A stretch of DNA of 60,540 nt, from contig JABGPL010000018.1 of the NCBI GenBank assembly GCA_018644935.1, positions 1-60,540 on the forward strand. The letters run 5' to 3'. Source of the DNA: Calditrichota bacterium (GTDB taxonomy: Bacteria; Electryoneota; AABM5-125-24; Hatepunaeales; Hatepunaeaceae). The notes under the pieces are model-generated. The model did not search any database. It was not told the origin of the DNA and was given only the letters and a program-made list of their open reading frames with translations. A program made the translations under genes and the position numbers. This document shows, piece by piece, positions 18,964 through 28,197 of the stretch (position 1 is its first letter; every line of letters starts with the position of its first letter).

Positions 18964-18985
18964 AGGGCACGTCGCCACGTGCCCT
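18964..18985. repeat. Hairpin AGGGCACGT/ACGTGCCCT downstream of the Asp-box gene
   Basis: Nine-base perfect arms enclose a four-base loop, 15 bases beyond the stop of the 985-residue gene. It could end that transcript, but no U tract follows on the minus strand. The rest of the 18671-18999 gap, apart from the palindromes listed here, shows no coding sequence. Confidence 0.5.
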
Positions 18986-18999
18986 ATGATGTAAAATCA

Positions 19000-21957
19000 C
19001 TATTTAATCAAAACTAATTTCTGGCTTACCGTTGCCCGATCCGTTTCAAGCTTCAGGATGTAAACTCCAGCTGAAACATCTGCTGCATCAAAGGAAGTCC
19101 TGTGATGCCCGGCTTTCATCTCTCCACTAATTATCGAGGTTACCAATCTGCCGGAAAGGTCATAGACTGCGAGATAGACATCCGACTTTATGGGCAGCAC
19201 AAATCCGAGTTGGGTTATTGAGTTAAATGGGTTCGGGTATGCCGGCTCGAGAGTTACCTGCTCCGGAATAATTGATGGATCTCCACCAACTCCGTCTATT
19301 ACAATTTCAATATTTCCAAAATCTTCAGCCATTCTCGGGGCAATTGCATAAGTCTGATTCTCAACAAAAACACCAGTTAGATGAGTAATTGTTGTGCCCC
19401 GCCCAAAGATCCCAATTTCCAGTTCCTCCCGAACGTCCTCCGAGAGTCCATATGTTGTCATCCAGCCTTCATTTTCAATATCTTCACCTGCATCGGTGAT
19501 CGGGAGGTAAATCCCATCCAATTCTGGTGCCACATTTATAGTGTCGATTTCAAAACTTCCGATACGAACCAACATGCCTTCGAGATGTTCGGCGTGAGTG
19601 TTGAATTTCAGATCCTCAATTTGGACTTCCATTGGCTCTACAAGGTCATCATTACCAATGATATCGACCATACCGACATCAATATAAGTCATGTAAGCCC
19701 ATTTATCAGGGTTTTCTTCATCACGTTCGCGGACGGTTCCGGTTACAGTAACGACATCGCCAAATGACAGATCACCGGCATTCCGGATTACAACACCCGA
19801 CCAAAATTCATCTGAATCCTGAATGGCATAACCACCATATTCATCACCGAACTCCACAGGAGTTGTCACAATCCCTGTCACAGTAACCTCAATGTCCTTG
19901 TAAGGAGAATAGTCATTTGTCGTCCACTCCGGAGGTCTGTATTGAATATCATGGATCACCAGACCACCCTCAGGACGAACAATATAAGAATACCACCAGC
20001 TCTCAGGTCGAAGACTCTCTATCGCTTCATCATCCGCGGCACGAATTCGATACCAGACATAGGTTCCATCAGCCTGCCCGGGAATTTCAGCGGTGTAATT
20101 GTTCTCATCAACATTATTCATATCAATGATTGTAATGTTATCCAAATCACCATCAATAACATATTCCAGCTGAACAGATTCTATCTCTCTATCACCGTTT
20201 GGATCAACTGCCGAGGTAATTTGAACCGGTTCGTCAGTTATCGGAACACCACGCTCGCGATCAATCTCAGAGATGATTGGCCGCTGGTTAACGTGGAAAG
20301 GAGGTCCATCATAGATTTCATCTCGGGCAATAGCATCAACTGGAACCTTGTGGTAATACCACTGGCATAGAGTAACAATCTCTTCTCTATTAGGATAGTC
20401 GGCAATTGTACTCCCCGGTTCGGTATCAAGTTCATAACTGATGTGAAGGAAATCATCAATCTCAAAGGCAAGACTGGGATACATCTCACTTTCGGATTCT
20501 CCCTCTTCTGCTTCCAGAGTTCGGGTTGCCGTAATCATTGTCGGCTCAAACCATGTAACACCATTGTCTTCAGAGACAGTAACGGCAACATCAGCATTGC
20601 AATAACTATGAACTGAATAATCGTCACGATGGAAAATGGTGTAAACACAGTATAAAGCACCATTCTCCGCGTAGGCTAACGAAGGTCTGCAAACCGTTGA
20701 TTCGTACCAGTAGCCAGGATTGATCTGGCGGATAATATTGCCCTCCTCATCCCTGAGGTCATGATCCCACCAGCCATCAGCAACCGGTGTTATTTCATCA
20801 GTCTCTTCACTCCAGTGATAGAGCATACTTTTGGACAGGCTCAATGCATCAATCGGTGGTTCACTTTCTTCTATTGCCTGTACTTTGAGCAATCGGGCAT
20901 CGAAAACAACATGCATAAAGTCATTTTCATCGAAAATGATATCCATCGTCCGGTATGGTCTGAGTGTGTCTCCGTAAGAGGCCGTCCCTTCCTGTCGCGG
21001 ATCTGGCGGAATGCAGTTTGTGATATTGCGTGGTTCGTCAAAATTCCATTCTTCTCCATCCTCTGTCCATGCAATAACCATATCGCAATTCATCTGCCAG
21101 GCGAGATATCCCTCCCACGGACCAAGATCTTCAAAGCCCAGACGATTATGTGTCCAAATCATCGCTGCACGTTCGCTATTAGGTGATTGAGCAATTCTAT
21201 AACTGTTTTGACCTGCGCGTTCAATCTCAATGGGGTTATCACCAAATACCGGTTCTCCGTTCCTGTCGAATGTCCCCGGTGCATAAGAGAGCATATCCGT
21301 ATCTCGTCGGTTATAAAGAATATGAATGCGGTTTTCGGGGCTAACCACACCCTGAGGCCAGATGACGGACTGTTCCGGGTAACGTGGTGCTGCGACATTA
21401 ATTGGAGCACCTATTCCATAGATAAAATCTACTCCACAGAAGGAAAACAGGGTTTCATCCCTTCCCTGGTGGAAAAAGAATACGGCTCGAGGTTCTTCCT
21501 CATTCGTCAGCCACATTGATCCATATCCCCCGCGCGGTCGGTCACATACTGGAACACCTTCATCTTCATAAGTCCAACTTTCCCCATCATCATCTGAAAA
21601 GTTGTATCTTATTGATCTGGGACAAGTACTCAAATCATTATTCTCACCTGCCATCCACATCAGTTGAATAGCACCAAGATTATCCTTAAAAATCATCTTC
21701 CCGATACTTCCGTTCGTCTGGTAATCATACCAGGTATCGCCAACGATGATGCGGTCACCTTCAATAGGATCACGATGAGGACGTGGTTCGGGTATTTCAT
21801 TATTAGGCATTACAGACCGGTAGTTCTGAATAGGGTCACCGGGATAATATTGACTACCGGCTTTGGTTTTGACGAATTCGGGATTTTGACGATCATTCAT
21901 GGCAATGGCAGAGGTTACCATTACAAGTATGAGTAACAGACTTAGCAATCGCTTCAT
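19000..21957 (-). CDS. Exported Asp-box/OB-domain protein with T9SS sorting domain, paralogue 1
   Basis: The protein has 985 residues, with a signal peptide at 1-19 (LLSLLLILVMVTSAIA). The first 550 residues are sialidase-like beta-propeller sequence with Asp-box motifs (SDDDGESWTYE near 120 and SEDNGVTWFEP near 470). No sialidase catalytic set (Arg triad, Tyr/Glu) is evident. Around residues 700-870 lies an OB-like domain (VTVTGIVTTP, then GDVVTVTGTVRER) of the kind attached to extracellular nucleases and other exported enzymes, and the C-terminal 85 residues are a sorting domain (PAYPNPFNSITQLGF, ending QKLVLIK). It is one of three tandem paralogues that share order, length and most of their sequence. 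It is likely a surface binding or degradative protein of unknown substrate. Confidence 0.85.
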   Translation of the reverse strand: MKRLLSLLLILVMVTSAIAMNDRQNPEFVKTKAGSQYYPGDPIQNYRSVMPNNEIPEPRPHRDPIEGDRIIVGDTWYDYQTNGSIGKMIFKDNLGAIQLMWMAGENNDLSTCPRSIRYNFSDDDGESWTYEDEGVPVCDRPRGGYGSMWLTNEEEPRAVFFFHQGRDETLFSFCGVDFIYGIGAPINVAAPRYPEQSVIWPQGVVSPENRIHILYNRRDTDMLSYAPGTFDRNGEPVFGDNPIEIERAGQNSYRIAQSPNSERAAMIWTHNRLGFEDLGPWEGYLAWQMNCDMVIAWTEDGEEWNFDEPRNITNCIPPDPRQEGTASYGDTLRPYRTMDIIFDENDFMHVVFDARLLKVQAIEESEPPIDALSLSKSMLYHWSEETDEITPVADGWWDHDLRDEEGNIIRQINPGYWYESTVCRPSLAYAENGALYCVYTIFHRDDYSVHSYCNADVAVTVSEDNGVTWFEPTMITATRTLEAEEGESESEMYPSLAFEIDDFLHISYELDTEPGSTIADYPNREEIVTLCQWYYHKVPVDAIARDEIYDGPPFHVNQRPIISEIDRERGVPITDEPVQITSAVDPNGDREIESVQLEYVIDGDLDNITIIDMNNVDENNYTAEIPGQADGTYVWYRIRAADDEAIESLRPESWWYSYIVRPEGGLVIHDIQYRPPEWTTNDYSPYKDIEVTVTGIVTTPVEFGDEYGGYAIQDSDEFWSGVVIRNAGDLSFGDVVTVTGTVRERDEENPDKWAYMTYIDVGMVDIIGNDDLVEPMEVQIEDLKFNTHAEHLEGMLVRIGSFEIDTINVAPELDGIYLPITDAGEDIENEGWMTTYGLSEDVREELEIGIFGRGTTITHLTGVFVENQTYAIAPRMAEDFGNIEIVIDGVGGDPSIIPEQVTLEPAYPNPFNSITQLGFVLPIKSDVYLAVYDLSGRLVTSIISGEMKAGHHRTSFDAADVSAGVYILKLETDRATVSQKLVLIK

Positions 21958-22004
21958 ATTAAACTCCCATAAGCAACTTGGACGAAAGGAATTCTAAAAA
22001 AAAT

Positions 22005-22033
22005 AACGCCCGATAGAAAATCTACCGGGCGTT
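22005..22033 (-). terminator. Terminator of the second Asp-box gene
   Basis: AACGCCCG and CGGGCGTT form an eight-base stem, extended by ATAGA/TCTA pairing inside. On the minus strand it is followed by TATTTTTTTT. It lies 19 bases after the stop at 22052 and only about 50 bases before the next ATG, so it may attenuate transcription and not end it completely. Confidence 0.8.
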
Positions 22034-22051
22034 TTTTCAGTAAAGTATACT

Positions 22052-24994
22052 TTACTTCACAAGCACAAGTTTTTGATTTATTGAAGTATTACCTGTTTCG
22101 AGATGAAGCAGATAAACACCATTTGCAAGACCGATAGCATCGAAGGAAGTCGAGTGGCGACCGGCATTCATTTCTCCGTGCATAATTGTAGATACCAACC
22201 GACCGGAGAGATCAAACACACTCAAATTGACCATATCCGCAATAGGAATTTCAAAACCAATTTGGGTTGATGAATTGAACGGATTTGGAAAAGCAGGATC
22301 GAGAGTTGGTCGCGCGGGAGCAAAATCTTTCTGTTCTCTAACTGAAACCTCACCCACATCGTTTATACCTCTGGGAGCAATTGCATAGGTCTGATTTTCT
22401 ACAAATACTCCGGTCATGTCGGATATCCTTGTTCCCTGTACGAAATAGGGGATGGCCAATTCTTCCTGATCCTCTTCAGATAGTCCGTAAGTTGTCATCC
22501 ACCCTTCGTGCTCAACTTCTCCCACCTCTTGTCTGATTGGAAAATATATTCCCTCAAGTTCAGGCCTGACATCTATCGCATCAATTTCAACGTTAACAAT
22601 GCGAATCAACATACCCTCGAGATGCTCGGCATGGGTGCTGAATTTTAAATCTTCAATCTCAACATCCATTGGTTCAGGAACGTCATCATTTCCAATTTGG
22701 TCGACAATTTCGACATCAATATAAGTCATGTAACCCCATTTGTCCGGATCATCTTCATCTCGTTCACGCACGGTTCCAGTTACAGTAACTAGATCACCCA
22801 TGGCAAGATCAACGACATTACGGATTATCACACCTGACCAGAAAGTATCGGCTTCCTGAATGGCGTAGCCTCCGTACAAATCAGCAAAGTCTGCTGTTGT
22901 AGTCACAATCCCGGAAACAGTAACTTCTATGTCCTTATAGGGAGAATAATCTGTTGCTGTCCATTCGGGTGGTCTGTATTGTATGTCATGGATCAGTAGG
23001 CCACCTTCAGGTCGAACAACATATGAATACCACCAGCTCTCGGGTTTAAGACTCTCAATCTCATTATCATCAGCGACACGAATTCGATACCACACATATA
23101 TCCCATCTGCCTGCCCAGGAATTTCAGCAGCGTAGTTATTCTCGTCAACATTGTTCATGTCAATAACAGCAATGTTATCCAAATCTCCATTAAGAACATA
23201 TTCTAATTGAACAGATACCAATTCCCGATCACCATTAGGATCAGCGGTAGAAGTAATCTGAACAGCCTCATTTGTAATCGGTACACCCCGCTCTCTTGCT
23301 ACTTCACCGATGATGGGACGCAGGTTAACATGAAAGGGGGGTCCTTCATAAATACTTTCACGTTCAACAGCATCAACCGGGACACTGTGATAATACCACT
23401 GTGCCAATGATGTGACTTCTTCTCTGTTGGGATAATCGGTTAACGTAGACCCCGGTTCGGTATCCAGCTCATATGTTATGTGAAGAACATCAGTAATTCT
23501 ATGCGCAAGGCTGGGATATGCCTCGCTTTCGGACTCCCCCTCTTCTGCTTCAGGGGTATGTGTTGTTGTAACCATCGTCGGTTCAAACCATGTGGCTCCG
23601 TTGTCCGCAGAAACCGTTACTGCGATATCACCGTTACAATAGTCATGAACTGAGTAATCATCCTGAGGATAATAGTTAAAAACACAATATAGGTCGCCGT
23701 TTTCTGCAAATGCCAGCGATGGTCTGCATACAGTTGATTCGTGCCAGTAGCCGGGATTTATCTGACGAATGATTTGCCCTTCTTCGTCTCTCAGGTCATG
23801 ATCCCACCAGCCGTTTGCTACCGGTGTAATTGCATCTGTTTCTTCGCTCCAATGATATAATATACTTTTTGTCAAATTCAGTTCATCGATTGGAGGTTCA
23901 CTTTCCTCAATAGCTTGAACTTTGAGTAAGCGAGTATCAAAAACCACATGCATAAAATCGTTCTCGTCGAAAATGATGTCAAATGTCTGGAATGGACGAA
24001 GTGTATCTCCATATGATGCTATCCCTTCCTGACGGGGATCGGGGGGGATGCAGTTAGTGATATTACGCGGTTCATCGAAATTCCAATTCTCGCCGTCATC
24101 TGTCCAAACTACATGAAGATCATTATTCATCTGCCAGGCAAGAAATCCTTCCCAGAGACCAAGATCATCAAATCCCTTCCTGGGGTAGGTCCAAATCATC
24201 GCCGCTCTTTCACTAACAGGTGATTGAGTTACGCGAAAGCTGCCCTGATGCGATCGTTCAACCTGGATGGGATTTTCTACAAAAGCGGGTTCATAGTCAC
24301 CATTGAAAACTCCGGGTGTATATGAGAGCATATCTCCATCTCGGCGATTAGCCAGGACATGTATGCGATTCTCGGGGCTGACAACACCCTGAGGCCAAAT
24401 TACGGAATGTTCGGGATAACGTGGTAAGACATAATTAATTGGTGCACCGATTCCGTAGAAGAAATCCACTCCACAATATGAAAACAGGTTATCTCCTTCC
24501 CCCTGATGGAAAAAGAAAACCGCTCTCCCAGGATTTTCATTCGTCAACCAAATTGATCCATATCCACCACGAGGCTGATCACTGGCTGGGTTACCTTCAG
24601 CCTCATAGATCCAGGTTTCACCACCATCATCTGAGAAATTATACTTTATGGATCGCGGACAGGTTGCCAAATCATTGTTGTCACCGTCCATCCACATTAA
24701 TTGAATGCCTCCCTCCTGATCAACTGCGATCATTTTTCCAGTAACACCGTTCGTCTGGTAATCATACCATGTATCACCAATCTGAACGCGGTCACCTACG
24801 ATTGGATCACGATGAGGGCGTGGTTCAGGATTTTCATTATTCGGTAAAACGACCCTGGAGTTCTGAATAGGATCACCCGGCAGGTAAAAACCACCAGCTT
24901 TGGTCGTGATAAATTCGGGATTCTGACGGTCATTTTTTGCAATGGTAGAGGATACCACTACGAGTATGAGAAACAAACTTAGAAAGCGCTTCAT
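22052..24994 (-). CDS. Exported Asp-box/OB-domain protein with T9SS sorting domain, paralogue 2
   Basis: The protein has 980 residues and is nearly colinear with paralogue 1. It has a signal peptide (LSLFLILVVVSSTIA), Asp-boxes SDDGGETWIYE and SADNGATWFEP, the conserved PESWWYSYVVRPEGGLLIHD block before the OB-like domain (VTVSGIVTTT, GDLVTVTGTV), and sorting domain PAFPNPFNSSTQIGF ending QKLVLVK. Its last 90 residues are almost identical to those of paralogue 3 and differ more from paralogue 1, which suggests recent duplication or gene conversion between 2 and 3. The ATG follows AAGGAG. No enzyme active site is recognised. Confidence 0.85.
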   Translation of the reverse strand: MKRFLSLFLILVVVSSTIAKNDRQNPEFITTKAGGFYLPGDPIQNSRVVLPNNENPEPRPHRDPIVGDRVQIGDTWYDYQTNGVTGKMIAVDQEGGIQLMWMDGDNNDLATCPRSIKYNFSDDGGETWIYEAEGNPASDQPRGGYGSIWLTNENPGRAVFFFHQGEGDNLFSYCGVDFFYGIGAPINYVLPRYPEHSVIWPQGVVSPENRIHVLANRRDGDMLSYTPGVFNGDYEPAFVENPIQVERSHQGSFRVTQSPVSERAAMIWTYPRKGFDDLGLWEGFLAWQMNNDLHVVWTDDGENWNFDEPRNITNCIPPDPRQEGIASYGDTLRPFQTFDIIFDENDFMHVVFDTRLLKVQAIEESEPPIDELNLTKSILYHWSEETDAITPVANGWWDHDLRDEEGQIIRQINPGYWHESTVCRPSLAFAENGDLYCVFNYYPQDDYSVHDYCNGDIAVTVSADNGATWFEPTMVTTTHTPEAEEGESESEAYPSLAHRITDVLHITYELDTEPGSTLTDYPNREEVTSLAQWYYHSVPVDAVERESIYEGPPFHVNLRPIIGEVARERGVPITNEAVQITSTADPNGDRELVSVQLEYVLNGDLDNIAVIDMNNVDENNYAAEIPGQADGIYVWYRIRVADDNEIESLKPESWWYSYVVRPEGGLLIHDIQYRPPEWTATDYSPYKDIEVTVSGIVTTTADFADLYGGYAIQEADTFWSGVIIRNVVDLAMGDLVTVTGTVRERDEDDPDKWGYMTYIDVEIVDQIGNDDVPEPMDVEIEDLKFSTHAEHLEGMLIRIVNVEIDAIDVRPELEGIYFPIRQEVGEVEHEGWMTTYGLSEEDQEELAIPYFVQGTRISDMTGVFVENQTYAIAPRGINDVGEVSVREQKDFAPARPTLDPAFPNPFNSSTQIGFEIPIADMVNLSVFDLSGRLVSTIMHGEMNAGRHSTSFDAIGLANGVYLLHLETGNTSINQKLVLVK

Positions 24995-25041
24995 ACTAAA
25001 CTCCTTGAGTAACTTGGACGAAAAGGAATTCTAAAAGATAT

Positions 25042-25070
25042 AACGCCCGAAAGAAATTCTTTCGGGCGTT
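25042..25070 (-). terminator. Terminator of the third Asp-box gene
   Basis: AACGCCCGAAAGAA and TTCTTTCGGGCGTT are perfect inverted copies. On the minus strand they are followed by ATATCTTTTAG. The element has the same core as the terminator at 22005-22033, so terminator and leader were copied along with the genes. Confidence 0.8.
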
Positions 25071-25088
25071 ATTCCAAGAAAGCAAGCT

Positions 25089-28028
25089 TTATTTTACAAG
25101 CACAAGTTTCTGATTTATTGCTGTACTACCTGTTTCAAGGTGAAGTAGATATACACCATTTGCGAGGTCGATTGCATCGAAGGATGTCGAGTAACGACCG
25201 GCTGTCATTTCTTCACTCATAATTGTCGATACCAATCGACCAGAGAGATCAAAGACACTTAGATTTACCATATCAGCAACCGGAATCTCAAAGCCAATCT
25301 GAGTTGATGAATTGAACGGATTTGGGAAAGCTGGATCGAGAGTTGCTCTTATCGGCAGATGAGTCTGAGGTTCTTTGACTGAAACCTCCATATCATCTAT
25401 GCTTCTCGGGGCAATCGCATAAGTCTGATTCTCGACAAATATGCCGGTCAAATTAAAGAGAAATGTCCCCTGTACGAAGGTACCAAATTCCAATTCATCC
25501 TGATCATCACGCGATAATCCGTAAGTGGTTAACCAGCCTTCATTTTCATCTTCAGCGGCATCTGTTATCGGGAAGTATATTCCCTGGAAGTCTAATTCCA
25601 CATTTAGTGTATCAATCTGACATTCTTCGACGCTAACCAGCAACCCTTCAAGTTGCTCGGCATTAGTTTCAAATCTCAAATCTGAAATATCAACTGCTAA
25701 TGGAACTGGAGATTCTTCGCGTCCAATTTCAACAACATCTTCCGGATCTTCTAACTCGATGTAGGTCATGAAAGCCCACATATCAGGATCATTCTCGTCA
25801 CTCTCCCGCACAAAACCGGTAACCTGTACTAAGTCACCAACTGCAAGATCAATAGCCCCTCGAATAATCACACCAGACCAATGTTCCGAAGCTTCCTGTA
25901 TAGCATATGCACCATATTCATCCGCAAACTCAGCAGTTGTAGAAACCACACCGGATACGGTTACCTGATAACCTTCATACGGTGAAGCGTCGCTTGCTGT
26001 CCATTCCGGATTTCTATATTGAACGTCCCTGATTAGTAATCCACCTTCTGGACGGACAACATATGAATACCACCAACCTTCTGGTTTTAAATTCTCTACA
26101 TCTTCGTTGTCGGATACCCTGATTCGGTACCATACTGTGGTGCCATCTTCTGCCTGTGCTGGAATTTCACCAGTATACATATCATCCTCTCCTGCTGCCA
26201 TGTCCACAGAAGCGACATTATCTAAATCACCATTTAAAACATATTCCAACGATACAGAAGCTAACTCACGTCCACCATTGGGTTGAGCTGTGACGGAAAC
26301 CTGCACAGCCTCATTAATCAACGGAACTCCCTGAGCCCGGCTGATATCCTGAAGATATGGCCTGAGGTCAACATGCCAGGGAGGACCAGTCCAGATTGAA
26401 TCCTTTAAGACTTCATCGACACTCAAGGCGTGATAATACCACTGACACAATGTTGCAGGCATATCATCATCCTGAATCGATGTACCCGGTTCAGTATCCA
26501 TCTCATAAGTGATGTGAATGAAATCATCTACTTTCTCATCAACTGTTGGGTAAGATTCGCAGAAATGTTCTCCATCTGCTGCTTCAGGCCCTGAAAAAGT
26601 TTCAGTAATCATAGTCGGGTAGTACCAAGTCGCACCATTATCTTCCGAAACTGTAACAGCAACATCACCATTACAACGATCTCGAATAGAGTAGTCACCG
26701 TGTGGATAATAATTGTAAACGCAGTACAAATCCCCATTTTCAGCATAAGCCATTGAAGGATTACAAACGTTTGAACGCCATGCGCCGGGTTCGGGTTTTA
26801 AAATTGGTTCATCATTTTCATCATAGATCAATTGTGAAAACCAACCATCAGCAACTGCTGTAATTTCCTCAGCATCTTCACTCCAGTGGAATAAATACGA
26901 CATATCATTTGTCAGTCCGTCTACTGGAGGATTGCCCTCTGGTATTGCTTGCACCCGAAGCAGCCGAGCATCAAAAATAACGTGAATATTATCTTGAGCA
27001 TCGAAGATAATATCGTGCGTTGCATATGTACGAAGAGTATCACCATAAGATGAAGATCCTTCCTGACGTGGATCTGGAGGAATATTATCTGTGATGTTCA
27101 CCGGCTCATTAAAATTCCAGTTGATGCCGTCATCTGTCCAGGCGAGCATAAGGTCGTTATTCATCTGATAAGCAAGGAAACCATCCCATTGGGCAAAATC
27201 ATGAATATCGAGGTTGTCAACACGAGATCTCATCCAGGTAATTGCTACCCGTTCACTATTTGGAGAGGAAGCTATTCGATATGTATTGAGATGCGTGTCT
27301 GCAACCGGAGTAGGATTTTCGCCGAATACTGGTGCTCCACCTCTGTCGAGTGCCCCTTGAGCATAAGACAGCATTCGACCATTTTCAAGACGATTGTATG
27401 CAATGTGAATACGACCTTCGGGGCTCATTACTCCTTGCGGCCACAGCACCGGACTGTCAGGATATCGAGGAACTTGAACGTTGTTAAATGCGCCAACTCC
27501 AAGATCCCAGTCAACCCCGCACATACTCCATACAATTCCGTCAAGTGTGTTATGGTAAAAAACCATAGCTCTGGGAGTTTCATCAGTTGTCAGGTCGATG
27601 CATCCATAACCACCCCTTAAACCACCGTCAACCACCTCACCATCCATGTTCAACCAATCGTCCCCTGCTCTGAGGTAGTTATACTTCATGTGACGCTGGC
27701 TGGCACCCATATCTGAACCATAACCATCCATCCATGTTATGTGGATTCCAGCATCCTGATCCATTGCAATCATTCTACCAACTGAACCATTCGATTGATA
27801 ATCATACCAGGTATCACCAACGAGAGCTCTGTCACCAATCCAGTCATCTCGACGTGGATCATCTCGAACTGGTCCAGGTTCAACATATCCAGATTGGTTT
27901 ATTGGATCGCCAGGTAAATGTATCCTGTCGGCTTTTCTTGTAACTTCTGGCGGCAGGCTTTTCGCTGCTTGCAGTGCAGTACTCGTTGCCAAAAGGAATA
28001 TTGCTAAAAAAACTAAAAACTTTTTCAT
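25089..28028 (-). CDS. Exported Asp-box/OB-domain protein with T9SS sorting domain, paralogue 3
   Basis: The protein has 979 residues from ATG 28028, which follows GAGGT. A start 25 codons upstream would add a non-signal segment and is unlikely. The signal peptide is KFLVFLAIFLLATSTALQA. Asp-box SEDNGATWYYP lies near 470. The OB-like domain (VTVSGVVSTT, GDLVQVTGFV) and the sorting domain (PAFPNPFNSSTQIGF, ending QKLVLVK) follow. It is the most divergent of the trio in its N-terminal propeller but shares the C-terminal segment with paralogue 2. As the promoter-proximal copy, it could be the first gene of a three-gene unit. Confidence 0.85.
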   Translation of the reverse strand: MKKFLVFLAIFLLATSTALQAAKSLPPEVTRKADRIHLPGDPINQSGYVEPGPVRDDPRRDDWIGDRALVGDTWYDYQSNGSVGRMIAMDQDAGIHITWMDGYGSDMGASQRHMKYNYLRAGDDWLNMDGEVVDGGLRGGYGCIDLTTDETPRAMVFYHNTLDGIVWSMCGVDWDLGVGAFNNVQVPRYPDSPVLWPQGVMSPEGRIHIAYNRLENGRMLSYAQGALDRGGAPVFGENPTPVADTHLNTYRIASSPNSERVAITWMRSRVDNLDIHDFAQWDGFLAYQMNNDLMLAWTDDGINWNFNEPVNITDNIPPDPRQEGSSSYGDTLRTYATHDIIFDAQDNIHVIFDARLLRVQAIPEGNPPVDGLTNDMSYLFHWSEDAEEITAVADGWFSQLIYDENDEPILKPEPGAWRSNVCNPSMAYAENGDLYCVYNYYPHGDYSIRDRCNGDVAVTVSEDNGATWYYPTMITETFSGPEAADGEHFCESYPTVDEKVDDFIHITYEMDTEPGTSIQDDDMPATLCQWYYHALSVDEVLKDSIWTGPPWHVDLRPYLQDISRAQGVPLINEAVQVSVTAQPNGGRELASVSLEYVLNGDLDNVASVDMAAGEDDMYTGEIPAQAEDGTTVWYRIRVSDNEDVENLKPEGWWYSYVVRPEGGLLIRDVQYRNPEWTASDASPYEGYQVTVSGVVSTTAEFADEYGAYAIQEASEHWSGVIIRGAIDLAVGDLVQVTGFVRESDENDPDMWAFMTYIELEDPEDVVEIGREESPVPLAVDISDLRFETNAEQLEGLLVSVEECQIDTLNVELDFQGIYFPITDAAEDENEGWLTTYGLSRDDQDELEFGTFVQGTFLFNLTGIFVENQTYAIAPRSIDDMEVSVKEPQTHLPIRATLDPAFPNPFNSSTQIGFEIPVADMVNLSVFDLSGRLVSTIMSEEMTAGRYSTSFDAIDLANGVYLLHLETGSTAINQKLVLVK

Positions 28029-28150
28029 TGCGACCTCTTCTATTTTCAAAACTTTTTCTTCAACTTGTAATAAAACAGCACTACAGAACATCCATAAAAT
28101 CAAACTAACACTCTAATAAAAAAAAAATCAAGATTTTGATTCAAACAAAC

Positions 28151-28185
28151 ATCAGGGAGAACATCATCATGATGCTCTCCCTGAT
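28151..28185 (-). terminator. Hairpin terminator of the downstream C25 peptidase gene
   Basis: ATCAGGGAGA and TCTCCCTGAT form a ten-base stem, continued by CATCAT/ATGATG after one mismatch. It lies just beyond the stop of the peptidase gene. The minus strand then reads GTTTGTTTG, a moderate U tract. Confidence 0.75.
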
Positions 28186-28197
28186 TGAATGACTATT

